Origin: an uncultured Pseudomonas sp.
GTDB lineage: Bacteria; Pseudomonadota; Gammaproteobacteria; Pseudomonadales; Pseudomonadaceae
Length of the DNA stretch: 64,000 nucleotides
Direction: 5' to 3'
Assembly: GCF_943846705.1 (NCBI RefSeq)
Contig: NZ_OX044366.1
Coordinates: 3,596,001 to 3,660,000 of the forward strand
In this document: positions 34,119-43,507 of the stretch, in pieces
How positions within the stretch are numbered: the stretch's first letter is position 1
Layout: every line of letters starts with the position of its first letter
Translations under genes and position numbers: made by a program
The notes under the pieces: model-generated
The model's input: the letters and a program-made list of their open reading frames with translations, nothing else
Told to the model about the DNA's origin: nothing
Database searches by the model: none

Positions 34119-36279
34119 GGTCTTTTCTCACCGCCATAATAATCCGTGCATCCGCAATCGAGCAGCCGTCGGCACGAGCGATCACTGGATTAAGGTCAAG
34201 TTCTGAAATCTCCGGGTGTTTCCAAACCAAGTCGGATAATTTCATGATCAGTTCCACCAGTGCTTCCCTATTCACCGGATCAGTACCACGCGCACCGTTG
34301 AGGATTTCCACCGCACGAATTTGCTCGATCATTTCACGGGCATCGGTCTCTGCCAACGGGATAGAACGGAATGCGACATCCTTCAACACTTCAACAAAAA
34401 CGCCGCCCAAGCCAAACATCATGACCGGACCAAAAGTTGGGTCCTGGGTTACACCCAAGATCACCTCAACACCCGGTTTAAGCATCGGTGCCAGCAATAC
34501 GCCTTCTATATCCGCGTCGGCCTTGTAGCGTTTGGCGTTTGCAATGATTTCACGATAGGCCGCTAGACGTTCCTGCGTGCCCTGCACCTTCAATTTGACG
34601 CCGCCAGCGTCGGTCTTGTGCAGGATGTCCTTAGAAACAATTTTCATCGCCAGGGACGCATCGGCAATTTCAGCGGGCAGGCTGTCCAGGTCTGCCTCGG
34701 AACGTACGACAAGCTCTGCCGGTACCGTTATGCCATAGGTCCGCAGCAGATCCTTGGCTTCAGACTCGAACAGCGCAGCTCTACCTTCGGCATAGGCTTT
34801 GTCAAAAATTGCAGTACCGGCCGATTTAGGCGTGGCGTCGGGATGCGGATTTGTGCTCGCAAGGCGGCGACGAGCCTGAGCGTAGTCCACCAGCTCTTTG
34901 ACGCAGCGGATTGCTGTTTCAGCCCAGATAAAAACGGGGATGCCGTGCTCACGCAGCATCAGCAGAGGCTTGGGCTTGAGCGGCTGATAAACGCACTGGG
35001 CAACCACCGGCTTGCCATACTTATGGGCCAGATCGATGATACGCCGCGAGGTCTCCATTTCGTTTTCCAGCAGGGTTGCCGAGAACCGCACACTGTAGGC
35101 CCCCACCATCCCAACGATCATCAGTACATCGACGTTATCGTCCTGCAGCAAAATATCGGTGCAGTCTGCAAAAGCACTGGTGTCTTCGTCCGTCGCGCCG
35201 GCCACATCGATTGGATTATTCAGCGCGGCGGCAGGAGGCAGTGTGGCTTTGAGGCGAGTTAAGGTGTCAGGTGACAACTCTGCCAGCACCAAACCGGCCT
35301 CCACCAACGCATCAGTGGTTATGGTTCCATGGCCCCCACTGTCACACAGAATCGCCACGCGATTGCCCTTGGGCAGCGGCAGCTCGCCCAAGGCCTCGGC
35401 AACGGAGAGCACCTTGTCAGACTCACTGACGACCGTGACACCAGCCTGACGCAAGACATCGCGGGTTAATTGATAGCTACCCGCCAGTGAGCCTGTATGC
35501 GAACTGGCGGACACCTGGCCGGCGGCTGTGCGGCCTGATTTGTAGACGACTACCGGCTTCTTGTGTACGACCTGCCGGGCGACCTCCAAAAAGCGGCGAC
35601 CGTCGCCCTCTTTGAATCCTTCGATATAGACTGTAGTCGCGGCGGTATTTTCATCATCGCCGAAATATTCCAGGTACTCGCTCAGTCGAATATCTGACTG
35701 ATTGCCTACCCCAATGTAGGTACTGAAACCCACGCCGCCCTTGCGTTTCGCCTCGGCCACAAAACCCAACATGACGTTTCCCGACTGGGACAGAATACCG
35801 ATATCGCCCTTCCCAGCATCGGAAACGCCAACCATGTTGAGATTACAGTGCAAGTTAAACACGCCATTGGTGTTGGGGCCCACTAAGCGGACATTCCACT
35901 CCTTGGCAGCAGCCAGCATATTCTGCTCGAGCAGTTTGCCTTCTTCTCCCATCTCGGACATACCGGCCGCCAGGATCACTGCACCACGGATACCTTTACG
36001 GCCGCAGTCGGCGATCACAGCCGGCAAAGAGCTCGCAGGCGTACAGACCAACGCGATATCGATGGATTCTTGAACATCCATCAGCGACGGATAAGCTTTA
36101 ATACCTAAAATATCCGGAGCTTTGGGGTTGATCGGGAATATCTTGCTCTGGTCAAAGCCGTCTGCTTTCAACTGCGCGATAGCCTGGTAGCCGCGCTTCT
36201 CTGGCTTGTTGGATGCCCCGATAATGGCAATCGACTTTGGGGCCAGGAACTGTAGATGTTTTTCTTCTGAAGTTTTCAT
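34111..36279 (-). CDS. NDP-forming acyl-CoA synthetase (acetate-CoA ligase family)
   Basis: This 722-aa single-chain enzyme activates a carboxylic acid to its CoA thioester using ATP, giving ADP. Order of domains: CoA-binding Rossmann (APKSIAIIGASNKPEKRG, about residues 13-30), succinyl-CoA-ligase-like domain with ILSQSGNVMLGF, a block CDSGGHGTITTDALVEAG (about 313-330), and C-terminal ATP-grasp (LRTYGITVPAELVV, about 508-521; MKIVSKDILHKTDAGGVKLK, about 547-566). Homologues handle acetate, propionate, aromatic or pimeloyl-type acids. Together with two crotonases and a TRAP transporter it suggests uptake and CoA-dependent breakdown of an unsaturated or hydroxylated acid. The substrate is unknown. 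Confidence 0.87.
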   Translation of the reverse strand: MKTSEEKHLQFLAPKSIAIIGASNKPEKRGYQAIAQLKADGFDQSKIFPINPKAPDILGIKAYPSLMDVQESIDIALVCTPASSLPAVIADCGRKGIRGAVILAAGMSEMGEEGKLLEQNMLAAAKEWNVRLVGPNTNGVFNLHCNLNMVGVSDAGKGDIGILSQSGNVMLGFVAEAKRKGGVGFSTYIGVGNQSDIRLSEYLEYFGDDENTAATTVYIEGFKEGDGRRFLEVARQVVHKKPVVVYKSGRTAAGQVSASSHTGSLAGSYQLTRDVLRQAGVTVVSESDKVLSVAEALGELPLPKGNRVAILCDSGGHGTITTDALVEAGLVLAELSPDTLTRLKATLPPAAALNNPIDVAGATDEDTSAFADCTDILLQDDNVDVLMIVGMVGAYSVRFSATLLENEMETSRRIIDLAHKYGKPVVAQCVYQPLKPKPLLMLREHGIPVFIWAETAIRCVKELVDYAQARRRLASTNPHPDATPKSAGTAIFDKAYAEGRAALFESEAKDLLRTYGITVPAELVVRSEADLDSLPAEIADASLAMKIVSKDILHKTDAGGVKLKVQGTQERLAAYREIIANAKRYKADADIEGVLLAPMLKPGVEVILGVTQDPTFGPVMMFGLGGVFVEVLKDVAFRSIPLAETDAREMIEQIRAVEILNGARGTDPVNREALVELIMKLSDLVWKHPEISELDLNPVIARADGCSIADARIIMAVRKDHE

Positions 36280-36318
36280 ATCGCACCTGTAGAAAAATAT
36301 TGATTCAGCTTTAGCGTC

Positions 36319-37116
36319 TCAACAGCCTTTGAATCGGGGGAGGCGTTTCTCGGCAAAGGCATCAACGCCCTCCTGCCAATCGGCGGTGGTCGAACAGATA
36401 AAGACACTGTCGATTTCCAGCTTTAATTGATCTTCTAGGTTTTGGTACGAGGCGTTATTCAAAAGGCGTTTTGCCATCGACATGGAGATAGGCGCTTTGC
36501 TCGCCAGCACACCGATAAATCGCTCGGCTTCGCTTTGAAGTTCGTCATCGGCTACCGAACGGTTAACCATGCCGATTGCGGCCGCTTCCTTACCTGTTAT
36601 TTTTTCACCGGTGAATATCAGTTCACGCGCCTTCGCCAGTCCTACAAGGCGAGGCAGGAACTGAGTTACACCGCCGCCCACACAGGTGCCAATGCTGATT
36701 TCCGGAAAGCCGATTTTTGCCGTCTCAGCCATCAGTACGAAGTCGCAACAGCAAGCCATCTCTGCGCCGGCGCCCAGGGCATAGCCGTTGATGGCGGCAA
36801 CAACGGGGATTTTCAGGCGAAATATTTTTTCGCATACATCGTTGCCTACTTGTAGATAGTCGCGGCGCTGGCTAAGCGTCCGCTCACCCGCACCATGCTC
36901 CTTCATATCAGCGCCGACGCAGAATGCTCGGCCCTCGCCGGTGAGTAACACGGCACGTACCTCTGGATCATTTTCAGCCTGCGTCAACGCGGCTAACAAC
37001 TCGTGATAGAACTGTTCAACCACGGCATTGAGGCGGTGCGGACGATTAAAGCGAATCTCCGCATAGTGATCTGCTTTACGGTAAATGATCGTTTCGAAAT
37101 TCATAATGTTTGTCAT
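36319..37116 (-). CDS. Enoyl-CoA hydratase/isomerase family protein 1
   Basis: This crotonase-fold enzyme has about 265 residues. GEGRAFCVGADMKEHG (about residues 60-75) and AAINGYALGAGAEMACCCDF (about 107-126) form the CoA pocket; KIGFPEISIGTCVGGGVTQ (about 134-152) keeps the Glu expected of active hydratases. ATG 37116 is used; ATG 37104 (MNFETIIYRK) also fits the family start and cannot be excluded. It lies between the universal stress protein and the acyl-CoA synthetase, so it probably acts after CoA activation of the imported acid. Confidence 0.86.
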   Translation of the reverse strand: MTNIMNFETIIYRKADHYAEIRFNRPHRLNAVVEQFYHELLAALTQAENDPEVRAVLLTGEGRAFCVGADMKEHGAGERTLSQRRDYLQVGNDVCEKIFRLKIPVVAAINGYALGAGAEMACCCDFVLMAETAKIGFPEISIGTCVGGGVTQFLPRLVGLAKARELIFTGEKITGKEAAAIGMVNRSVADDELQSEAERFIGVLASKAPISMSMAKRLLNNASYQNLEDQLKLEIDSVFICSTTADWQEGVDAFAEKRLPRFKGC

Positions 37117-37237
37117 CACCTGATGTTCTCTCTGGACAAATTAATCCCGCGGCGACCTGTTTGCAGATCACCGACTCAATATTTCTAAAAATTAAATAAT
37201 TTATTCGGACAACATGACCGTTTAAACAAGTGGCGAG

Positions 37238-37684
37238 TTACTCACTCACCACCTCGCTGGGCCTGACAATAAATACCGAGCAGGTGGCGTGACGCACTAC
37301 TCGTGCGGAATTCGAGCCTAGTAAATAATCGCTAAGTGCGGGCTGGTGTGCCCCCATAACGATGAGGTCAATGGGTAGTTTATTGGCCAACAGCAAAACC
37401 TCCTCATAAACTTTTCCGGTGTCGACGATATGCTGCACAGGGCAACTATCACCGACGACATCCTTAACATAGGCATGAAGCTGTGTATTGACCTGCTCGA
37501 GTACCCGCTTGCGCTCAGCCACTGAAAAATTAATGCCGACAAGAGCGCTAGCAATATCCGGAATGATAGAGACAACATGCAGGCGGGAGCCATGGACAAC
37601 CGCCAGTTCCCTAGCCACCTTTAAAACTGCACGCTGCTCTTCTGCGTAATTAAGATCTACCGCTACAAGAATATCGTTAAACAT
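37238..37684 (-). CDS. Universal stress protein family (UspA-like)
   Basis: This 148-aa protein has the UspA fold, starting MFNDILVAVDLNYAEEQRAV. The ATP-binding signature VMGAHQPALSDYLLGSNSAR (about residues 114-133), then VVRHATCSVFIVR, is present. It overlaps the end of the TRAP permease gene by eight bases. UspA-like proteins next to TRAP transporters, such as TeaD for ectoine, can regulate the transporter in an ATP-dependent way, which is a likely role here. Confidence 0.9.
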   Translation of the reverse strand: MFNDILVAVDLNYAEEQRAVLKVARELAVVHGSRLHVVSIIPDIASALVGINFSVAERKRVLEQVNTQLHAYVKDVVGDSCPVQHIVDTGKVYEEVLLLANKLPIDLIVMGAHQPALSDYLLGSNSARVVRHATCSVFIVRPSEVVSE

Positions 37685-40289
37685 AATTAACTTCCTTTGC
37701 TACTTCGGCAGGTGCCTTACGTCTTCTTTGGAGAAATATCACCAATGCCAGCAATAGGAAGGCGGGGACGTAGAAAATCTCTTTGTCGAGTCTCTCTTTG
37801 GTTTGCTCGATGACTAATACTTCCCAGTCAAGGTCGATCCCCGCCTTCTGTGCAACTCCGCCGTAAGTAATATTGTCTACGTAGACACGTTCCCCCTCGA
37901 AACGAAACTGCACACCTGCGGCCTGCTCTAAGCGCATTCCACCATCAGCTCTATCTGCTCCCAACGGCAATATGAAGGTCGACTCGACCAGCTTGCCGTC
38001 TATCGTCTCGCCGCGCAGCCGTGCTCGAATACCAGTCTCAGCTGGGGCTTTATCAGCGATTTCAAAGATCTGGGCCGACGCGACCTGCTCAAAGGGCGGA
38101 TCGATCATGTCCAGGAAAAAACCCGGACGGAACAGGGTAAAGGAGATCAAGAGCAGCGCAGCGGACTCCCAGAGCCGGCTTCGAACGAAGAAGAACCCCA
38201 TGGTACCGGCTGCAAAAAGCAGCATTGCAGTCAGCCCAATTACGAACACGAAAATCGCATGCATAGGCGATACATCGATAAGCAACAGCTCTGTATTGAA
38301 CACAAACAGGAAAGGTAGAACGGCTGTGCGCAACGAATAGAAGCAGGCCATAAACCCCGTTTTAAGGGGGTCTCCCTTAGCGATTGCTGCCGCCGCATAA
38401 GAGCAAAGGCCCACTGGAGGTGTTACATCACCAATGATGCCGTAATAAAACACAAACATGTGCACGGCAATCAACGGCAAAATCAGGCCACCCTGTGCGG
38501 CAAGTTCTACCACCACACCGGCCATTAGTGACGATACAACAATGTAGTTGGCGGTTGAGGGTAGCCCCATGCCCAAGATGATGCAGAGCGTCGCCACTAA
38601 GACCAGCATCAAGAACAAATTGCCGCCAGATAGTAGTTCGACAAATTCAGCCATCACCTGACCTACACCTGTCAGTGTGACCGTTCCCACTATCACACCA
38701 GCTGCTGCCGTGGCGATGGCGATACCAATCATATTCCGCGAACCATTGACCATCCCTTCACAGAGGTCCATGAAGCCGATTTTGACCTGCTTTTTAAAAT
38801 CACTCGTACCACGGAAGATTGCCTTCAGTGGTTTCTGTGTGAACAGAATAAAAGCCATCAGCAGACTGGCATAGAATGCGGAGAGTCCCGGAGATTTGCC
38901 TTCGACCATCAGGAACCACACCAACACCAGCATAGGAATGATGTAATGAATACCCGACTTGTAGATATCTGCGAAGGCTGGCAATTTTTCAAATGCACTT
39001 TCGCCAAGTTCGGGATCAGGGGACTTTGCGGCAATCTTCAGCAGGCCTACATAACCAGCAATGATCAACAATGCCAGCGGCCAAGGCGCCAGATCACCCA
39101 GTTGGGACTTGATAAACACGACCGTGTAGTAGAGCAAGCTGCAGAGGATCATAAAGCTAGACAGTATGATACCGGAGCGGATCAGGCGTGCTTTCCAAGG
39201 AGCAATAGGCGTACTGCGGGGCAGCCCGCACATGTCATGCTTCATCGCTTCCAAATGCACGATATAGACGAGCGCTATATATGAGATCAACGCGGGGATG
39301 ATTGCGTGCTTGATCACCTCGATGTAGCTGATACCGACATATTCGGTCATCAAGAATGCAACAGCACCCATCACCGGAGGAGTAAGTACGCCGTTAACGG
39401 AAGAAGAGGCTTCAACAGCAGCTGCCTTTTCCGGCGAGAAACCGACCCGGCGCATCAAGGGAATAGTAAAGGTACCAGTGGTCACCACATTGGCCAGAGA
39501 GGAACCTGAAATTAAACCGGTCATTGCCGAGGAAATAACCGCCGCCTTGGCCGGACCTCCACGCATATGCCCCAGCAGAGAAAATGCGATTTGAATGAAA
39601 TAATTTCCGGCACCCGCCTGGTTTAACAAAGACCCAAAAAGAACAAACAGGAACACAAATCCTGACGAGATGCCAAGAGCAACACCGAATACCCCTTCGG
39701 TGCCGAGCCACATGTGAGACATGGCCTTTTCGAAGGACGCCCCCTTCCAGCGGATCACATCCGGTAGAAAGTCTGCAGAGCCGAAGAAAACATAGGCGAG
39801 GAAGACCAGTGCTACCACAGCCAAAGGCGCACCGAGAGCGCGGCGTGCCGCCTCCAGCAGAATAACCATCCCAAACCCGGCCACGGCGATATCAAACGAG
39901 TTCGGCATTCCCGGTCGAGTTGAAAGTGACTCGTAAAAAATCCAAATATAGGCGGCGCAGCCAGCAGCCAAAAAAGCTAAGCCCCAGTCTGCAAGTGGTA
40001 TATATCGGCGAGGGCTGTTTTTGAATGCTGGAAAGGACGTGAATGCTAGAAATACGGCGAATGCCAAATGGATGGCCCGAGTTTCGGTGTCATTCATCAC
40101 ACCGACGCCCAGGATATAAGGTATGGGAGAGGCAATCCAAAGTTGAAACAGTGCCCAAAGTAACAAGGTCCACCAGAGCAGAGATGTCACAATCCGGCTT
40201 TTCGGATTGCGCGCTCCGGTATCCGCCATCGCTATTAGATCATCGACAGCATCTACAGGTACTTTCTCCGTGCGTTTGAATATAGCCAT
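37677..40289 (-). CDS. TRAP transporter fused permease, TAXI type
   Basis: This 870-aa membrane protein fuses the small (DctQ-like, 4-helix) and large (DctM-like, 12-helix) TRAP permease subunits, as usual for TAXI transporters. PVMGAVAFLMTEYVGISY and GMGLPSTANYIVVSSLMAG are conserved DctM segments. Near the C-terminus a DUF3394-type region with a PDZ-like stretch (ITYGGVAQKAGIDLDWEVL) is followed by a last hydrophobic helix and basic tail. The start at 40289 (MAIFKRTEKV) gives a hydrophilic N-terminus; the frame continues to 40346 without a better site. It lies 144 bases behind the binding protein gene. Such systems use a sodium gradient to import organic acids. Confidence 0.9.
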   Translation of the reverse strand: MAIFKRTEKVPVDAVDDLIAMADTGARNPKSRIVTSLLWWTLLLWALFQLWIASPIPYILGVGVMNDTETRAIHLAFAVFLAFTSFPAFKNSPRRYIPLADWGLAFLAAGCAAYIWIFYESLSTRPGMPNSFDIAVAGFGMVILLEAARRALGAPLAVVALVFLAYVFFGSADFLPDVIRWKGASFEKAMSHMWLGTEGVFGVALGISSGFVFLFVLFGSLLNQAGAGNYFIQIAFSLLGHMRGGPAKAAVISSAMTGLISGSSLANVVTTGTFTIPLMRRVGFSPEKAAAVEASSSVNGVLTPPVMGAVAFLMTEYVGISYIEVIKHAIIPALISYIALVYIVHLEAMKHDMCGLPRSTPIAPWKARLIRSGIILSSFMILCSLLYYTVVFIKSQLGDLAPWPLALLIIAGYVGLLKIAAKSPDPELGESAFEKLPAFADIYKSGIHYIIPMLVLVWFLMVEGKSPGLSAFYASLLMAFILFTQKPLKAIFRGTSDFKKQVKIGFMDLCEGMVNGSRNMIGIAIATAAAGVIVGTVTLTGVGQVMAEFVELLSGGNLFLMLVLVATLCIILGMGLPSTANYIVVSSLMAGVVVELAAQGGLILPLIAVHMFVFYYGIIGDVTPPVGLCSYAAAAIAKGDPLKTGFMACFYSLRTAVLPFLFVFNTELLLIDVSPMHAIFVFVIGLTAMLLFAAGTMGFFFVRSRLWESAALLLISFTLFRPGFFLDMIDPPFEQVASAQIFEIADKAPAETGIRARLRGETIDGKLVESTFILPLGADRADGGMRLEQAAGVQFRFEGERVYVDNITYGGVAQKAGIDLDWEVLVIEQTKERLDKEIFYVPAFLLLALVIFLQRRRKAPAEVAKEVNYV

Positions 40290-40433
40290 TCTGGTAATCC
40301 GTATTTTTGTACTTCTATTGACGGATGCAGCGGGCTTTCTTTTCACTTAATTTTTGCGATAAGAAATGCACTGCAAATATATACAAGAACAAGAGCCCGG
40401 TTGGCAGGCATGCCTGCCCCCGGCTTGCAATAT

Positions 40434-41417
40434 TTAGAGCAGGCCTTTCTCTTTGTAGTACTTAATAGCGCCGGGATGCAAAGGTGCAGAGAGAGATTCT
40501 TTTACCATCTGCTCAGCCTTTAGCGCCGTAAAAGCAGGGTGGAGCTTTTTAAATGCATCCAAGTCGTCAAACACGGCTTTAACCAAATGATAGGCGACAT
40601 CGTCAGGCGTGTTAGCGGAAGTTACAAAGGTGCCGCGTGTTCCATACGTTGGAATATCGTCGGGGTTGCCCGTGTAGGTACCGCCCGGTATGACCGACTT
40701 GGTATATGCAGGATTCTTATCTACGATCGCGTCAACCCAGTCACCGACCACGGGAATAATTTTCACATCGCAGGTGCTTGTAGCTTCTTGCGCTGCACCG
40801 TTCGGCACACCAGCCGCCCAAAATACTGCCTGCATCTTGCCGTCACATAACGCCCCGGCCTGCTCGGTTGATTTCAACTCGCCAGCCAGAGAGAACTCTT
40901 TTTTGCTCCACCCCAAAGTTTCCATGGCGAGGTCCGCCATCGCACGCTGGCCTGAGCCAGGATTACCGATGTTGACCCGTTTACCCGCAAGCTGTTTAAA
41001 GTCGTTGATATTGGCATCGCGGAGTGTCATCAAATGAACAGGTTCTGCACTGGTCGAAAATAGTGCTCTCAATTCTTTATAGGGGGCATCGGCATAGATC
41101 CCTGTGCCATGAACTGCATCGCCCTGCACATCAGACTGGATGACACCGAAATCCATCTCGCCGGCACGGATCGCATTGACGTTGTAGACGGAACCCGCCG
41201 TCGACTCGACAGAGCAGCGGATCTTGTGCTCTTCACGGCCTTTGTTAACCAAGCGACAAATGGCCGCACCAGTGGGGTAGTACACACCTGTCACCCCCCC
41301 AGTACCGATGGTCACAAATCGGTCGCCAGCGGCATGAGCCACACCAACAGCAGCAAGAGCGCTAGCCATCGCCATGCCAAGAATGGTGCACTTCATTGTA
41401 TTTTTGTTATTCAGCAT
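40434..41417 (-). CDS. TAXI-family TRAP solute-binding protein
   Basis: This 327-aa periplasmic protein captures the substrate for the fused TRAP permease. A signal peptide (ILGMAMASALAAVGVAHA, about residues 11-30) is followed by the TAXI signature VTIGTGGVTGVYYPTGAAIC (about 36-55). STAGSVYNVNAIRAGEMDFG and NIGNPGSGQRAMADLAMETL complete the fold. Start ATG 41417 has AGAGG upstream. It is the first gene of a six-gene minus-strand unit and is divergent from a MocR regulator. TAXI proteins bind glutamate or other carboxylates, but the ligand here is unknown. Confidence 0.92.
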   Translation of the reverse strand: MLNNKNTMKCTILGMAMASALAAVGVAHAAGDRFVTIGTGGVTGVYYPTGAAICRLVNKGREEHKIRCSVESTAGSVYNVNAIRAGEMDFGVIQSDVQGDAVHGTGIYADAPYKELRALFSTSAEPVHLMTLRDANINDFKQLAGKRVNIGNPGSGQRAMADLAMETLGWSKKEFSLAGELKSTEQAGALCDGKMQAVFWAAGVPNGAAQEATSTCDVKIIPVVGDWVDAIVDKNPAYTKSVIPGGTYTGNPDDIPTYGTRGTFVTSANTPDDVAYHLVKAVFDDLDAFKKLHPAFTALKAEQMVKESLSAPLHPGAIKYYKEKGLL

Positions 41418-41504
41418 CACGACCTCTACAAGATAGTTATCGGTTCTGTTCGCCTCGCTCGATCAAGGGGCGAGCATTTGGCCCTGCTACCTTTTACGAA
41501 GCTT

Positions 41505-41555
41505 GAGTCAACCTACATTGACACCCTTCCGGGGGTCAATTACTGTATTGACACC
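41505..41555. promoter_or_regulatory. Repeated half-sites between the TRAP operon and the MocR regulator
   Basis: ATTGACACC occurs at 41517-41525 and 41547-41555, exactly 30 bases apart, with an inverted GGTCAAT at 41534-41540 and a GAGTCAA at 41505. MocR regulators often bind paired repeats in the divergent region they control, so this is a likely operator. Confidence 0.55.
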
Positions 41556-41581
41556 GTGGCAATATAGTTTTCAGACCTCAG

Positions 41582-42979
41582 ATGACTCATTGGACTCCCG
41601 ATATCAGTGGCTACAGCGGCCATCGCTACAGAGCAGTTGCCGAAGCCATACGCGATGCAATCCTCAGTGGAGAGCTCAGGCCTGATTCCAAGCTGCTAGC
41701 ACATCGTGAAATGGCTTGGCGGCTGGGAGTTACCATTGGAACCGTCGCCAAGGCTTACCAGTTACTGGCGGAATGGGGGCTGGTTTACGCGAAGGTAGGT
41801 GATGGGACACGAATCAAAGAACAGGAAGACTCCGAAACACGCCTGGTACTAGGGCGGAAGAAGGAACGTAGAGTCGATTTTGGTCTTCTATTGCCATCTC
41901 CACTAAATGATCGTGCACTTAGAAAACAAGCTTTTGCAGACACACTGACTAAGCTAGGCAATGATCTCCTGCGCAAACCGATTACTGGTTACGGGCCCGA
42001 ATTAGGTTACGAAAGCCACCGAAGAGCCGGCGCATCGTTCATGGCTGAAAGCGGTTACAGTGCCCCCCCTTCGGAAATACTAGTCACTGATGGCGTTCAG
42101 GAAGCGATTCACTTGCTATTAAGTGTATTTTCCAAACCCAGTGACATTGTAATGACAGAAGAGATTGGATACCTAGGATTCAAAACAGCCTGCTCTATTC
42201 AAAACCGGGTAATCGCCCCCATTGCCATGGATGATCAGGGAATAATCCCTTCATGCTTGGAGAGCGTAGCAACTAAAACTCAGTCTAAACTGCTGTTCAT
42301 TGTACCCAACATCCAAAACCCAACGGGCATCACCTTGTCTCTAGAGCGTAGAAAACAAATCGCTGAAATTTCAAAGCGATGTGGATTTTACATTATCGAG
42401 AACAACCCTTTTTGGGCCATTTCAGGAGCGTTGCCGCCCCCCATAGTAAGCTTGGCACCCGACAATACTTTTTATGTAACCAGTCTCTCAAAGTATGCCT
42501 CCCCCACTTTACGCATCGGCTATTTGAGGTCTGATATTAAATATATTCCAGACTTAGAGATCGCCAAACATGCTCTATCATTGACTGGTTCATCACTTCA
42601 GGCTGAGGTTGCCAGAACATGGATAAAAACTGGCATCATCTATGAACTTGCAAACTGGCAGCGCAAAGAAATTATTGCACGTTGGGAAATAGCCAAACAA
42701 ATTCTTGGCGAATACTTTCCTGCCGACAATGAAGCAAAGCCTTTCTTATGGTTGAAATTACCAACGCAATGGCGGTCATCTGAGTTTATTAGCGCCTTAA
42801 AGCTAGAAGGCGTTGCCTGCATCGACTCCAGCCATTTCACGCAAGGAAGAAGCAAAGAGCTCAACTCAGTGAGACTTGCACTCACAACACCAGACACCCA
42901 AGAGCACCTTAAAAAAGGGCTTCTAGTCGTAAAGGATACTCTCGGCAAAAACCCTATGATGAATCTTCCTCTCTACTAA
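41582..42979 (+). CDS. MocR/PdxR-type GntR regulator with aminotransferase domain
   Basis: This 465-aa regulator has an N-terminal GntR winged helix (AEAIRDAILSGELRPDSKLL, about residues 20-39, then HREMAWRLGVTIGTVAKAYQ) and a C-terminal fold-type I aminotransferase domain that binds pyridoxal phosphate. FIVPNIQNPTGITLS (about 239-253) and the lysine block TSLSKYASPTLRIGYLRS (about 300-317) show the PLP site is intact. It is divergent from the TRAP/acyl-CoA operon and probably controls it, perhaps responding to an amino compound. Its base composition is visibly more AT-rich than the neighbouring genes, a sign of separate origin. Confidence 0.9.
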   Translation: MTHWTPDISGYSGHRYRAVAEAIRDAILSGELRPDSKLLAHREMAWRLGVTIGTVAKAYQLLAEWGLVYAKVGDGTRIKEQEDSETRLVLGRKKERRVDFGLLLPSPLNDRALRKQAFADTLTKLGNDLLRKPITGYGPELGYESHRRAGASFMAESGYSAPPSEILVTDGVQEAIHLLLSVFSKPSDIVMTEEIGYLGFKTACSIQNRVIAPIAMDDQGIIPSCLESVATKTQSKLLFIVPNIQNPTGITLSLERRKQIAEISKRCGFYIIENNPFWAISGALPPPIVSLAPDNTFYVTSLSKYASPTLRIGYLRSDIKYIPDLEIAKHALSLTGSSLQAEVARTWIKTGIIYELANWQRKEIIARWEIAKQILGEYFPADNEAKPFLWLKLPTQWRSSEFISALKLEGVACIDSSHFTQGRSKELNSVRLALTTPDTQEHLKKGLLVVKDTLGKNPMMNLPLY

Positions 42980-43111
42980 CCATAGTAAGTAAATCGCATG
43001 CAGGGAATGGCCCAACCACATTAATCCGGGCCTGGGGCGACTACAACTAACTCATATAAATTATGGTTTAATCCGGCCATCATTTTGAACCTCCCCTGAG
43101 CCTCTATACGT

Positions 43112-43264
43112 ATGAGAGGGCTTTATCGCAATCGACACTTGGTGGAAAACGCCTTCGCCCGACTGAAGCACTACCGGACGTTGGCGTCTCGATTCGACAA
43201 GCTCAAGAGAAATTATGAAAGCGTGGTGGCAATGGCCTGTGCCTTCCTTTGGTTAACCATGTGA
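43112..43264 (+). pseudogene. Remnant of an IS5-family transposase C-terminus
   Basis: The stretch encodes RMRGLYRNRHLVENAFARLK and then HYRTLASRFDKLKRNYESVV before ending at a stop. This is the C-terminal YRNRH-x-ENxFARLK block of IS5-family (IS427-like) transposases. No upstream DDE part exists, so only about 50 codons survive. A possible terminal motif CAACAGACCCTAG follows near 43268-43281. It lies in the 528-base gap between the MocR gene and rnhA; the rest of that gap has no recognised feature. Confidence 0.75.
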
Positions 43265-43507
43265 AACGGCAACAGACCCTAGCGGGGATACGGTTTTTTC
43301 GCGTCTTCGGAGCAACATCTCAAAATGTAAACGATGGAAGGCCGAAATAGCTCACCATTTACACTTTGGCCTCATGTAAGGACGAAGACTCAATCATCAG
43401 CATCACGCTGACTGACTGTCGGGCAACGTTCTATCGAGGCTTGAGGCTAGACCTCACTCACTCGCCGCCCGTTTACACTGCTGCCTAGTGGGCAGAAAAG
43501 AATCACA

